A stretch of 18,513 bases of DNA from Palsa-504 sp003136255 (GCA_003136255.1 PLDT01000489.1:1-18513); one strand, 5' to 3'; positions 8,548 through 16,172 are shown, counted from the first letter of the stretch. Notes: generated by a model not told the origin, from the sequence alone. Made by a program: numbers and translations.

Positions 8548-9610
8548 CGCCGGAGATCCCGGAATCCAGCTTCGCGGCCAGGTCCGCGGCGGCCAGCGCG
8601 TCGATCACCCCGTCGAGATCACCGTCGATGACCCGGTCCAGGTTGTAGGCCCGGTAGCCCACGCGGTGATCGGAGATGCGGTTCTCCGGGAAGTTGTAGG
8701 TGCGGACCCGTTCGGACCGGTCCACGGTGCGGACCTGGCTGCGCCGCTCGGCGCTGGCCTTCGCGTCCGCGTCGGCTTCGGCTTGGGCCAGCAGCCGCGC
8801 CCGCAGCACGCGCAGCGCCTGCTCCTTGTTCTGCAGCTGGCTCTTCTCGTTCTGGCAGGACACGACGATGCCGGTCGGCAGGTGGGTGATCCGCACCGCG
8901 GAGTCGGTGGTGTTCACGCTCTGGCCACCGGGTCCGGAGGACCGGAACACGTCCACCTTCAGATCGTTGTCGTTGATCTGCACCTCGACCGGCTCGGCCT
9001 CGGGGACGACCAGCACCCCGGCGGCGGAGGTGTGGATGCGGCCCTGGGACTCGGTCACCGGCACCCGTTGCACGCGGTGCACGCCGCCCTCGTACTTCAG
9101 CCGCGACCAGGCCCCCTGCGCGCCCTTGCCCTTCACCGCGACTGTCGCGTCCTTGATGCCGCCCAGGCCGGTGACGGTTGAGTCCAGAATCTCGGTTCTC
9201 CAGCCACGTCGTTCGGCATAACGCTGGTACATCCGGAGCAGGTCGCCGGCGAACAACGCGGACTCCTCGCCGCCCTCGCCCGCCTTGACCTCCAGGAGAA
9301 TGTCCCGCCTGTCGTTGGGGTCGCTGGGCACGAGGAGCCGGCGCAACTCGGCCTCGAGCCGCTCCCGCTGCGCGGCCAGCTGCGTCGCCTCGACGGCGAA
9401 GGAGGAATCCTCCCGAGCCAGCTCGCGCGCGGTCTGCTCGTCGCCGGAGGTCTGCTCCCACTCCTGGTACGCGTGCACGATCGGGGTCAGCTCGGCGTAG
9501 CGGCGGCCCAGCGTGCGCGCCTTCTCCTGGTCGGAGTGGATGTCCGGGTCGGCGAGCGCGTGCTCAAGCTCCGCGTGCTCGCTGACCAGGTCCGCTAGCC
9601 GGTCAAACAC
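8528..9610 (-). CDS. prfA: Peptide chain release factor 1
   Basis: RF1 reads UAA and UAG stop codons and triggers hydrolysis of peptidyl-tRNA. The 360-residue protein has the stop-codon-reading tripeptide Pro184-Val185-Thr186 (P-x-T type, specific for RF1 rather than the SPF of RF2) and GGQ at 228-230 in SSGPGGQSVNTTDSAVR. The length is usual for the family. The start is GTG at 9610 (MFDRLADLVSEH); the ribosome site lies in a region disturbed by the N pair at 9617-9618, so only a partial GGA is visible. The gene overlaps prmC, which modifies its GGQ glutamine. A hairpin and an 11-bp tandem repeat separate it from rpmE. Confidence 0.97.
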   Translation of the reverse strand: MFDRLADLVSEHAELEHALADPDIHSDQEKARTLGRRYAELTPIVHAYQEWEQTSGDEQTARELAREDSSFAVEATQLAAQRERLEAELRRLLVPSDPNDRRDILLEVKAGEGGEESALFAGDLLRMYQRYAERRGWRTEILDSTVTGLGGIKDATVAVKGKGAQGAWSRLKYEGGVHRVQRVPVTESQGRIHTSAAGVLVVPEAEPVEVQINDNDLKVDVFRSSGPGGQSVNTTDSAVRITHLPTGIVVSCQNEKSQLQNKEQALRVLRARLLAQAEADADAKASAERRSQVRTVDRSERVRTYNFPENRISDHRVGYRAYNLDRVIDGDLDGVIDALAAADLAAKLDSGISGDDEPAA

Positions 9611-9616
9611 TGAAAG

Positions 9617-9618
9617 NN
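9617..9618. other. Assembly gap (NN) just upstream of prfA
   Basis: Two Ns lie six bases before the prfA GTG and directly beside an 11-bp tandem repeat. The other two N pairs in the window each hide over 100 bp, so sequence, including more repeat units and the prfA ribosome site, may be missing here. Confidence 0.7.
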
Positions 9619-9662
9619 TCCGGACGTGTTCCGGACGTGTTCCGGAAGTGCTCCGGACGCGC
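9619..9662. repeat. Four tandem copies of an 11-bp unit between rpmE and prfA
   Basis: The units are TCCGGACGTGT, TCCGGACGTGT, TCCGGAAGTGC and TCCGGACGCGC. Each contains the palindrome TCCGGA. The array abuts the N pair at 9617-9618, so its true copy number is unknown. Confidence 0.85.
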
Positions 9663-9664
9663 GA

Positions 9665-9697
9665 CGAGCCGGGGTCCGGGGCACGGACCTCGGCTCG
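9665..9697 (-). terminator. Hairpin downstream of rpmE, likely terminator without a U tract
   Basis: On the minus strand CGAGCC and GGTCCG pair with CGGACC and GGCTCG, giving two 6-bp stems separated by a 2x2 internal loop, with a 5-base apical loop. It begins 6 bp after the rpmE stop. No T run follows. Such hairpins are common terminators in actinobacteria, but read-through into prfA is possible. Confidence 0.5.
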
Positions 9698-9703
9698 GCG
9701 GGG

Positions 9704-9952
9704 TTACTTCTTGGTGGTCTGCGGGCTCTTGGCGGCCTGCTGGCCAGAGGTCTTGCCGAAGCGCTTCTCGAACCGCGCGACGCGACCGCCGGTGTCCAGG
9801 ATCTTCTGCTTGCCCGTGTAAAACGGGTGGCAGTTCGAGCAGACCTCGGCGTGGATCGTACCGCCGGACGCGGTGCTCCGGGTGGTGAACGTGTTCCCGC
9901 AGCTACAGGTCACCGTAGTGACGTTGTACTGCGGGTGGATGTCAGCCTTCAT
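9704..9952 (-). CDS. rpmE: 50S ribosomal protein L31 (zinc-binding form)
   Basis: L31 bridges the ribosomal subunits. The 82-residue protein starts MKADIHPQYN and has four cysteines, Cys16, Cys18, Cys38 and Cys41 (CSC and CSNC), so it is the zinc-containing C+ type. HPFYTGKQKILDTGGRVARFEKRFG is the conserved core, followed by a short Lys-rich tail. The ATG at 9952 is supported by AGGAG 7 nt upstream. An in-frame TTG two codons earlier is unlikely to be used. The gene lies between rho and prfA, the usual actinobacterial order, with hairpins on both sides, so it may be its own transcription unit. Confidence 0.97.
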   Translation of the reverse strand: MKADIHPQYNVTTVTCSCGNTFTTRSTASGGTIHAEVCSNCHPFYTGKQKILDTGGRVARFEKRFGKTSGQQAAKSPQTTKK

Positions 9953-10040
9953 GGACAAACTCCTGCCTTCGGCGGTCGCCGGGTCGCCCTGCTAATCAGC
10001 AAAACGTGAACCGGTACCGCATGGTTACGGCTTTCTAGTG

Positions 10041-10075
10041 TGCCAGATCATGGAACCACTTTCCGTGACCTGGCA
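10041..10075 (-). terminator. Strong stem-loop directly after rho
   Basis: On the minus strand TGCCAGGTCA pairs with TGATCTGGCA (10 bp with one G-U pair). Inside it, after a single mismatch, GGAA pairs with TTCC around the loop AGTGG. The hairpin begins 7 bp after the rho stop and is stable only in this orientation at the wobble position. There is no T tract. It probably ends or protects the rho transcript. Confidence 0.6.
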
Positions 10076-10082
10076 TTCCCTG

Positions 10083-12170
10083 TCAGGAACCCAGCGTGGT
10101 CTTCTGGACCTGGAGCAGGAACTCGGCGTTGCTCTTGGTCTTGCGCATCTGCTCCATGAGCAGTTCCAGGGCCTGCTGGGGCTCCAGGGCGTGCAGCACC
10201 CGGCGCAGCTGCCAGACGATCTTGAGCTCATCGGGCGCGAGCAGGATCTCTTCCTTACGGGTGCTCGACGCGTCCACGTCGACCGCCGGGAAGAGCCGCT
10301 TCTCGGCGAGCTCACGGCGCAGCCGCAGCTCCATGTTGCCAGTGCCCTTGAACTCCTCGAAGATCACCTCGTCCATCCGGGAGCCGGTCTCGATCAGGGC
10401 CGCCGCCAGGATGGTCAGCGAGCCGCCGTTCTCGATGTTGCGGGCCGCGCCGAAGAACCGCTTGGGCGGGTACAGCGCGGTGGAGTCCACACCACCGGAC
10501 AGGATGCGGCCGCTAGCCGGCGCCGAGTTGTTGTACGCGCGGCCCAGCCGGGTGATGTTGTCGAGCAGGATGACCACATCGTGGCCCATCTCCACCAGGC
10601 GCTTGGCGCGCTCGATGGCTAGCTCGGCCACGGTCGTGTGGTCGTCGGCCGGGTGGTCGAAGGTGGAGTGGATGACCTCGCCCTTGACCGTGCGCTGCAT
10701 GTCGGTGACCTCTTCTGGCCGCTCGTCGACGAGGACGACCATGAGGTGGCACTCCGGGTTGTTCTTGGTGATCGCGTTGGCGATGGCCTGCAGGATCGTG
10801 GTCTTGCCCGCCTTGGGCGGGGAGACGATCAGGCCGCGCTGGCCCTTGCCGATGGGGCAGATCAGGTCGATGATCCGGGTGATCATGTTGCCCGAGTCGG
10901 TCTCCAGGCGGAGCCTGTCCTGCGGGTACAGCGGCACCAGCTTGGCGAAGTCGGGCCGGGACGCGGACTGCTCGGGGTCAAGGCCATTGACCTTGTCCAG
11001 CCGGACCAGCGCGTTGAACTTCTCCCGCCGCTCGCCCTCGCGGGGCTGACGAACCGCGCCCTCGATGACGTCGCCCTTGCGCAGGCCGTGCTTGCGCACC
11101 TGGGACAGGGAAACATAGACGTCGTTGGGCCCGGGCAGGTAACCGGTGGTCCGGACGAACGCGTAACCCTGGCTCTCGAGCACGTCCAGGATGCCGGCGA
11201 TCGGCAGGAGCACGTCATCCTCGGCGATCACGGGCTCGGGGTCGCTCCCCGGGCGCTCACGTCGCCGGTTGCGGTTCCGGAACCGGTCGCGACTGCGGCG
11301 CTGCCCCGGGCCCCCGTCGTCGTCGCGGAACTGGTCGCCCACGGGCCCGCGGCCCGCGCCGACCGGCTCACGGCTGTCGCGGCCCTGGTCACGGGTGTCG
11401 CGGCCGTCGCGGCCCTGCTCGCGGGCGGACTGGTCCCGGCTACCGTGATCGCGGTTCTGGTCGCGGGTGCCCGACGGCTCCCGGCTGCCCTGGTCGCGGG
11501 TGCTCTGGTCGCGGGTGCTCTGGTCGCGGGCAGACGGCTCCCGGCCGGACTGGTCGCTGGGCGCCTGGTCGCGGGTGCTGCGGGTGCGGGTCGGCTGGCC
11601 GTTGCGGCGGCGGCGGTCGCCGCGCTGGATGTCGCTCTGGGTGGCCTCGGTGGCCGTGGCCGCGGCGGGCGCGGCGCCGTCCTGGGCGATGCTGTCGCGG
11701 CGGGCGGCCGAGCCGGCCTCCTCGTAGAAGCTGAGCTGCTGGGCGGGGCCGTCCGCACCGATGCCCGCGCGGGTTCTGGAGTCTCCGTCGCCGAGGCCGG
11801 ACTGCGCGCTAGCTCCGATGCCCGAGTGTGTCTCTGGTTCCATGGCGTCCTGCTTCTGCGGGCGGGTCACGTCGGCTCCCGCGGACGCGGCACGCTGATC
11901 CGAACCCCGGCGGGCGGCACTGGTCTCCTTGCGAGGGCCTCCGCCCTGGCGCGCCTCGATCGCCTCGATGAGCTGGCTCTTGCGCATCCGGCCGGCCCCC
12001 GGGATGGCCAGGGTCTGGGCGATGCGCTGCAGCTCGGGCATGAGCAGCGAGGAAAGGCCGGTACCTCCGCGACTGCGCGACTTGGACGTCGATGCCGTCG
12101 CTCCAGCGGCCGCGGGGGCATCCTCAGACGCGGTTGCCGCGCCACCGAGGATTTCGGTTGTGTCGCTCAC
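10083..12170 (-). CDS. rho: Transcription termination factor Rho
   Basis: Rho is the hexameric RNA helicase that ends transcription. The 695-residue protein has a Rho N-terminal helical domain at about 39-75 (LSSLLMPELQRIAQTL, RMRKSQLIEAIEA), then a long insertion at about 76-305. From about 183 the insertion is an Arg/Asp/Gln/Ser-rich, disordered tract. The RNA-binding cold-shock-like domain begins near 313. The ATPase core has Walker A PPKAGKTT at 451-458, DERPEEV at 482-488 and Walker B DVVILLD at 531-537. The GTG start (protein MSDTTEI) was chosen because AAGGA lies 6 nt upstream and streptomycete Rho proteins begin the same way; an ATG five codons earlier would place that ribosome site inside the gene. 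The insertion is typical of actinobacterial Rho. Confidence 0.97.
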   Translation of the reverse strand: MSDTTEILGGAATASEDAPAAAGATASTSKSRSRGGTGLSSLLMPELQRIAQTLAIPGAGRMRKSQLIEAIEARQGGGPRKETSAARRGSDQRAASAGADVTRPQKQDAMEPETHSGIGASAQSGLGDGDSRTRAGIGADGPAQQLSFYEEAGSAARRDSIAQDGAAPAAATATEATQSDIQRGDRRRRNGQPTRTRSTRDQAPSDQSGREPSARDQSTRDQSTRDQGSREPSGTRDQNRDHGSRDQSAREQGRDGRDTRDQGRDSREPVGAGRGPVGDQFRDDDGGPGQRRSRDRFRNRNRRRERPGSDPEPVIAEDDVLLPIAGILDVLESQGYAFVRTTGYLPGPNDVYVSLSQVRKHGLRKGDVIEGAVRQPREGERREKFNALVRLDKVNGLDPEQSASRPDFAKLVPLYPQDRLRLETDSGNMITRIIDLICPIGKGQRGLIVSPPKAGKTTILQAIANAITKNNPECHLMVVLVDERPEEVTDMQRTVKGEVIHSTFDHPADDHTTVAELAIERAKRLVEMGHDVVILLDNITRLGRAYNNSAPASGRILSGGVDSTALYPPKRFFGAARNIENGGSLTILAAALIETGSRMDEVIFEEFKGTGNMELRLRRELAEKRLFPAVDVDASSTRKEEILLAPDELKIVWQLRRVLHALEPQQALELLMEQMRKTKSNAEFLLQVQKTTLGS
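11491..11535. repeat. 15-bp in-frame tandem repeat in the rho insertion
   Basis: The unit TGGTCGCGGGTGCTC is present twice in perfect form (11491-11505 and 11506-11520), followed by a third copy diverged in its last five bases. It encodes the repeated STRDQ pentapeptide, read on the minus strand. Related RDQ and REP units occur over about 11380-11610. Confidence 0.85.
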
Positions 12171-12380
12171 TAATGGTCCTTCCATGATTTTCTCGGCCGC
12201 CTGGGTGAACCCGCTAGGCCCGTCGACCCTGTACAGCCCCTCGGGGCCAGAGTTGATTCGCGCTGCTCTGCACCGTTGTCAGATTCTGCACTGCCGTCAG
12301 ATAGCGGCGATTGCCGCAACGTGTCGCGTTCCTCCGTGCGTCGCCGTGTGTCCGCAAGCCAGGGGGATGAGTCGGAAAGC

Positions 12381-12396
12381 GCCCGGACGGCCGGGC
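12381..12396 (-). promoter_or_regulatory. Perfect GC hairpin in the rho leader
   Basis: GCCCGG and CCGGGC are separated by a 4-base loop. On the minus strand it is followed by GCGCTTTCC, a weak pyrimidine stretch. It could act as an attenuator about 210 nt before the rho start, but a chance GC palindrome is possible. Confidence 0.3.
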
Positions 12397-12552
12397 TGCC
12401 CGCACCCTTCGTACCGGGGAGAGAGCGAGGCACCCTGCGCCGAAGACCTCGGGTACGGCAACAATACCGTCCCACAGGAGTTTTCCGGCTAGCGCCCGGT
12501 TTGCCGACGAGCACCCATTACAGAGCTGGGCACCCGGTGCGCCACTAAGCCT

Positions 12553-12578
12553 AACACCATGAGGGGTCACGGCATTCC
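12553..12578 (-). promoter_or_regulatory. Possible SigR/SigH-type promoter for rho
   Basis: On the minus strand GGAAT (12578-12574) and GTT (12555-12553) are exactly 18 bp apart, the pattern of the actinobacterial thiol-stress sigma factor SigR (SigH in mycobacteria). Transcripts from here would carry a leader of about 375 nt. The motif is short and may occur by chance. Confidence 0.25.
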
Positions 12579-12660
12579 TTCGCAGCCATCCGTGTCGCGC
12601 GGAAGAGAAGGCAACGGTCGCATGAGGCTCGCCAGCCACGAGCATCCGGCACGCTCAGTT

Positions 12661-12682
12661 CCAGGCGAGTGATGTGGCCTGG
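12661..12682 (-). terminator. Possible terminator hairpin after thrB
   Basis: CCAGGC and GCCTGG form a perfect 6-bp stem around a 10-base loop, 50 bp past the thrB stop. No T run follows, and the loop is rather large, so this is a weak candidate. Confidence 0.35.
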
Positions 12683-12731
12683 CGCTGCCGCCGCATGTCC
12701 GGTCGGACGGATTGGCCGCTCTGCTCCCGCG

Positions 12732-13685
12732 TCAGCAGCCCGGCGGGGACTCCGGGCGCAGGACACGCGCACCTTGCCGCTCGACGTCAAGCGAACTTAT
12801 GTGCCACCCCATACCCGTTTCTCCCACGATTGAACCCAGGCTCTCCAGGTCGCGACGATAATCCGGCCCGCCGCGGACCCCCAGGAAGATGAGCACGGAG
12901 GGACCCGCTCCCGATACCACGGCGGGCAGGCCCGCGGCCCGCAGGCTGCGCACCAGCGCGTGCGTCTGCGACATGGCGCTGGCCCGGTAGTCCTGGTGCA
13001 GCCAGTCCTGGGTCGCGGCGAGCAACACGTCCGGGCCGGTACCTGGCTGGGTCAGCGCCGCGACCAGCAGGGCGCTGCGCCCGGCGTTGGCCGCCGCGTC
13101 CCGGTGCGGGATCATCTCGGGCAGCAGGCCGCGGGCCACGTCGGTGCGCACCGGCGCGGGCGCGATGCACACCACGGGCGTGACCGAAGCCAGTGGCTCG
13201 AGGCGGACCATGTGCGGGCCGTCCGGCGCCATCCAGGCGATGGTCAGCCCGCCGCCCAGGCACGCGGCCACGTTGTCCGGGTGCCCCTCGATCTCACTGG
13301 CCAGCGGGAGCAGGGCATCGTCGGGCAGCTTTTCCGGCCTGGACAGGGCCCGGGCGGCGAGCAGGCCAGCCACGACCGCGGCCGCCGAGGAGCCCAGGCC
13401 CCGGCCGTGCGGGATCCGGTTCACGCAGAGCAGCCCGAGCCCCGGCGGCTGTCCCCCGGTCACCGCGAACGCCATCCGCATGGCCCGGACCACCAGATGC
13501 TCCTCGCCCGCGCCGGCCAGGTCCTCGCCCTCGCCCTCGATCTCGATCGACAGCCCGGCCGGGAGGATCCGCGCCTCCACGTCGTCGTGCAGCGTCAGCG
13601 CCAGCCCGAGCGCGTCGAACCCAGGCCCGAGGTTGGCACTAGTCGCAGGCACCCGCACCTGCACCGGCTCTCCCGACCACTCCAT
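12732..13685 (-). CDS. thrB: Homoserine kinase
   Basis: ThrB phosphorylates homoserine with ATP, giving O-phosphohomoserine for ThrC. The 317-residue GHMP-family protein has VPATSANLGPGFDALGLAL at about 12-30, the ATP-binding IPHGRGLGSSAA at 91-102, EGHPDNVA at 133-140 and the C-terminal SGAGPSVL at 258-265. The ATG at 13685 was chosen because AGGAG lies 6 nt upstream and the family begins just before the VPATSANLG motif. An in-frame ATG at 13742 would start inside a repeat in the thrC-thrB gap and is unlikely. It is the last gene of the lysA-hom-thrC-thrB set, before the long rho leader. Confidence 0.96.
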   Translation of the reverse strand: MEWSGEPVQVRVPATSANLGPGFDALGLALTLHDDVEARILPAGLSIEIEGEGEDLAGAGEEHLVVRAMRMAFAVTGGQPPGLGLLCVNRIPHGRGLGSSAAAVVAGLLAARALSRPEKLPDDALLPLASEIEGHPDNVAACLGGGLTIAWMAPDGPHMVRLEPLASVTPVVCIAPAPVRTDVARGLLPEMIPHRDAAANAGRSALLVAALTQPGTGPDVLLAATQDWLHQDYRASAMSQTHALVRSLRAAGLPAVVSGAGPSVLIFLGVRGGPDYRRDLESLGSIVGETGMGWHISSLDVERQGARVLRPESPPGC

Positions 13686-13701
13686 GAAACTCCTAACCAC
13701 C

Positions 13702-13747
13702 GATGGAACATTGGTGCCGCTAGGGCGGCACGGATGGAACATTGGTG
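13702..13747. repeat. Direct 15-bp repeat flanking a hairpin between thrC and thrB
   Basis: GATGGAACATTGGTG occurs at 13702-13716 and again, identical, at 13733-13747, offset by 31 bp. The 7-bp hairpin at 13714-13731 sits between the copies. I do not find the 15-mer elsewhere in the window by eye. Confidence 0.85.
13714..13731 (-). promoter_or_regulatory. Perfect 7-bp hairpin in the thrC-thrB gap
   Basis: GTGCCGC and GCGGCAC flank the loop TAGG on the plus strand (CCTA on the transcript). The hairpin lies 29 nt before the thrB ATG and 37 nt after the thrC stop. It may adjust thrB expression relative to thrC, or be part of a small repeat element. Confidence 0.5.
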
Positions 13748-13767
13748 TCGTTGTGCGGCGGCCGCGA

Positions 13768-14847
13768 TCAGGCCAGGCCTAGGGCGGCGGCGGCGGGGCC
13801 GGGGTCGGCGGGGATGGTGGCGGGTTTGGGGGCGCCGGAGAGGGCCCAGTCGGGGTCCTTTAGGCCGTTGCCGGTGATCGTGCAGACTACGCGGGAGCCT
13901 GGGGGGATCTGGCCGGCCGCGGTGGCCTTCAGGAGGCCGGCGACGCTGGCTGAGGAGGCCAGTTCGCCGAAGACTGCTTCGCGGGCGGCTAGGAGGCGGT
14001 AGGCGGCCAGGATCTCCCGGTCGGTCACCGAGTCGATCAGGCCGCCGGACTCGTCCCGGGCGGCCTCGGCCTGGCGCCAGGAGGCCGGGTTGCCGATGCG
14101 GATCGCGGTCGCGATCGTCTGGGGCTGCAGGACGGGCTCGCCGGTCACGATCGGGGCCGCCCCGCTGGCCTGGAATCCGAACATCCGGGGTGCGCGCGTG
14201 GCGAGGCCGTCCCGCTGGTACTCGGTGTAGCCCATCCAGTAGGCGGTGATGTTGCCGGCGTTGCCGACCGGCAGGCAGTGCACGTCGGGCGCGTCGCCGA
14301 GGTCGTCGACGATCTCGAAGGCGGCGGTCTTCTGACCCTGCAGCCGGTCCGGGTTGACCGAGTTGACCAGGGCCACCGGGTACTGCGCGGCCAGCTTCCT
14401 GGCCACTTCCAGGCAATCATCGAACGACCCGTCCACCTGCAGCAGCCGCGCCCCGTGCACCAGCGCCTGGGCCAGCTTGCCGATGGCGATCTTGCCGCGG
14501 GGCACGAGCACGGCGCAGGTCAGCCCGGCCCGGGCCGCGTAGGCGGCGGCGCTCGCGCTGGTGTTCCCGGTCGACGCGCAGATCACCGCCTTGGCCCCGG
14601 CCCCGGCGGCGACGCTGATGGCCACCGTCATGCCCCGGTCCTTGAACGAGCCGGTCGGATTGCCGCCCTCGACCTTGAGGTAGACCTCGCAGCCGGTCCG
14701 GGCGGACAGCACCGGCGCGGGGAGCAGCGGGGTGCCGCCTTCGCGGAGGCTGATCACCGGGGTTCCCTCGGTGACGGGCAGCCGGTGCCGGTACTCGGTG
14801 ATCACTCCCCGCCAGGGCTTCCTGGCGTGCTCGGTGACGGGCATCAT
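13768..14847 (-). CDS. thrC: Threonine synthase
   Basis: ThrC converts O-phosphohomoserine to threonine using pyridoxal phosphate. The 359-residue protein has the cofactor lysine Lys69 in NPTGSFKDRG, the phosphate-binding STGNTSASAAAYAARAG at about 92-107 and PVGNAGNITAYW in the middle, all typical of the shorter bacterial class. The segment near the C-terminus usually written EPAS-x-AS reads ELASSAS here, a small departure worth noting but not one that suggests loss of function. Two adjacent ATGs (14847 and 14844) overlap the hom stop by four bases or one base, with GAGGA just upstream, so translation is coupled to hom. thrB follows 82 bp later. Confidence 0.96.
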   Translation of the reverse strand: MMPVTEHARKPWRGVITEYRHRLPVTEGTPVISLREGGTPLLPAPVLSARTGCEVYLKVEGGNPTGSFKDRGMTVAISVAAGAGAKAVICASTGNTSASAAAYAARAGLTCAVLVPRGKIAIGKLAQALVHGARLLQVDGSFDDCLEVARKLAAQYPVALVNSVNPDRLQGQKTAAFEIVDDLGDAPDVHCLPVGNAGNITAYWMGYTEYQRDGLATRAPRMFGFQASGAAPIVTGEPVLQPQTIATAIRIGNPASWRQAEAARDESGGLIDSVTDREILAAYRLLAAREAVFGELASSASVAGLLKATAAGQIPPGSRVVCTITGNGLKDPDWALSGAPKPATIPADPGPAAAALGLA

Positions 14848-16172
14848 TCCTCTTCCCCCTCCACCCGCATGACGCTGGCCACGGCGCGCACCACGGACAG
14901 GGCCTCGAGGTCGCGGACGGTCGCGGCCAGCGCCGCGTCCCGCGCCGTATGGGTGACGATCACCAGCTGGGCCTCGTGGCCGCGGCTGGCCTGGCGGACG
15001 GTCTCGATGGAGACGTCGTGCCGGGCGTAGGCCTCGGCCACCGGGGCCAGCACGCCGGGCTTGTCGTCCACGTCGAGCGAGACGTGATAGCGGGTGAGCG
15101 TCTCCCCCATCGGCATGATCGGCAGCCCGGCGTAGGTGGACGCGTCCGGGCCGCGCGTGCCGGCCAGCCGGTTCCTGGCCACCGCGACGATGTCGCCGAG
15201 CACGGCGCTCGCGGTGGGCGTGCCGCCCGCGCCCGCGCCGTAGAACATCAGGCGGCCCGCCGACTCGGCCTCGACGAACACCGCGTTGTACGCCTCGGAC
15301 ACGGCGGCCAGCGGGTGCGAGCGCGGGATCATCGCCGGGTACACGCGGACCGAGATGCCCGCGTCGTAGCGCTCGCAGATCGCGAGCAGCTTGACCACCC
15401 GGCCCAGGGCCCGGGCGCTGCCGATGTCGGCCGCGGTGACTTCGGTGATGCCCTCGCGGTGCACGTCGGCCGCGGTGACCGGGGTGTGGAAGGCCAGGCC
15501 GGCCAGGATGGCCGCCTTGGCGGCCGCGTCGAACCCCTCGATGTCCGCGGTCGGGTCGGCCTCGGCGTACCCGAGGGCCTGGGCTTCCTCGAGCGACTCG
15601 GCGAAGCCCGCCCCGGAGGAGTCCATCCGGTCCAGGATGAAGTTGGTGGTGCCGTTCACGATGCCCAGCACCCGGCGGACCTTGTCCCCGGCCAGCGACT
15701 CCCGCAGCGGCCGCAGCAGCGGGATGGCCCCGGCCACCGAGGCCTCATAGTAAAGGTCCGCGCCGCACGAGCGGGCCGCGGCGTAGATCTCCGCGCCGTC
15801 CTCGGCCAGCAGGGCCTTGTTCGCGGTGACGACCGGCTTGCCGTTCTTCAGCGCGGCCAGCAGCAGCGACCTGGCCGGCTCGATGCCGCCGATCACCTCG
15901 ACCACGATGTCCACGTCCGGCCGGGTGACCAGCGCGTCGGCGTCCGTGGTGAGCAGCGCCCGGTCGATCCCCGCGGCCCGCGGATGGCCGAGCCGGCGCA
16001 CCGCGATGCCGGCCAGCTCCAGCCGGGCCCCGATCCGCAGGGCCAGGTCGTCGGCCTGCTCGACGAGCAGCCGGGCCACCTCCGACCCGACCACCCCGCA
16101 GCCGAGCAGGGCCACCTTGAGCGTGGGGAGGGTGGTGTGCGGGGCAGGGGCGGGCCGGCGGTTCGCGGTCAT
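14844..16172 (-). CDS. hom: Homoserine dehydrogenase with ACT domain
   Basis: This enzyme reduces aspartate semialdehyde to homoserine, the branch point to threonine and methionine. The 442-residue protein has the nucleotide-binding GCGVVG at 24-29, TANK at 116-119, NGTTNFI at 173-179, EADPTADIEGFDAAAKA at 204-220 (with the expected catalytic Lys219), GAGAGG at 312-317, and a C-terminal ACT domain at about 362-436 (YHVSLDVDDKPGVLAPVA). The ACT domain suggests feedback control, probably by threonine. It is monofunctional, with no aspartate kinase domain. The ATG overlaps the lysA stop by four bases (ATGA), and its own stop overlaps thrC, so the three are coupled. Confidence 0.97.
   Translation of the reverse strand: MTANRRPAPAPHTTLPTLKVALLGCGVVGSEVARLLVEQADDLALRIGARLELAGIAVRRLGHPRAAGIDRALLTTDADALVTRPDVDIVVEVIGGIEPARSLLLAALKNGKPVVTANKALLAEDGAEIYAAARSCGADLYYEASVAGAIPLLRPLRESLAGDKVRRVLGIVNGTTNFILDRMDSSGAGFAESLEEAQALGYAEADPTADIEGFDAAAKAAILAGLAFHTPVTAADVHREGITEVTAADIGSARALGRVVKLLAICERYDAGISVRVYPAMIPRSHPLAAVSEAYNAVFVEAESAGRLMFYGAGAGGTPTASAVLGDIVAVARNRLAGTRGPDASTYAGLPIMPMGETLTRYHVSLDVDDKPGVLAPVAEAYARHDVSIETVRQASRGHEAQLVIVTHTARDAALAATVRDLEALSVVRAVASVMRVEGEEE

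Larger units (their letters stand above)
12171..12731 (-). promoter_or_regulatory. 561-bp intergenic leader upstream of rho
   Basis: This gap between the thrB stop and the rho GTG holds no gene I can support. The longer open frames in it show neither a good ribosome site nor a recognisable protein. It contains a possible thrB terminator hairpin, a second small hairpin at 12627-12643 (GCTCG/CGAGC), a possible GGAAT-N18-GTT promoter and a GC-rich hairpin at 12381-12396. A long leader fits rho, which is autoregulated in enteric bacteria; autoregulation here is inference. Confidence 0.5.

Noticed and set aside
12171..12185. ATG at 12185 as the rho start
   Set aside because: The ribosome site AAGGA lies downstream of this ATG and fits the GTG at 12170, which gives the usual MSDTT start.
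12214..12645. 143-codon minus-strand open frame and others in the rho leader
   Set aside because: No good ribosome site, no recognisable protein, odd composition; probably chance open frames in GC-rich DNA.
13686..13742. Upstream ATG for thrB adding 19 residues
   Set aside because: It lies inside the duplicated 15-mer, has no ribosome site, and would read through the hairpin; the ATG at 13685 has AGGAG at 6 nt.
13595..14416. 273-codon minus-strand open frame across thrC and thrB
   Set aside because: It is a frame-shifted shadow of thrC; the protein has no family features and overlaps two well-supported genes.
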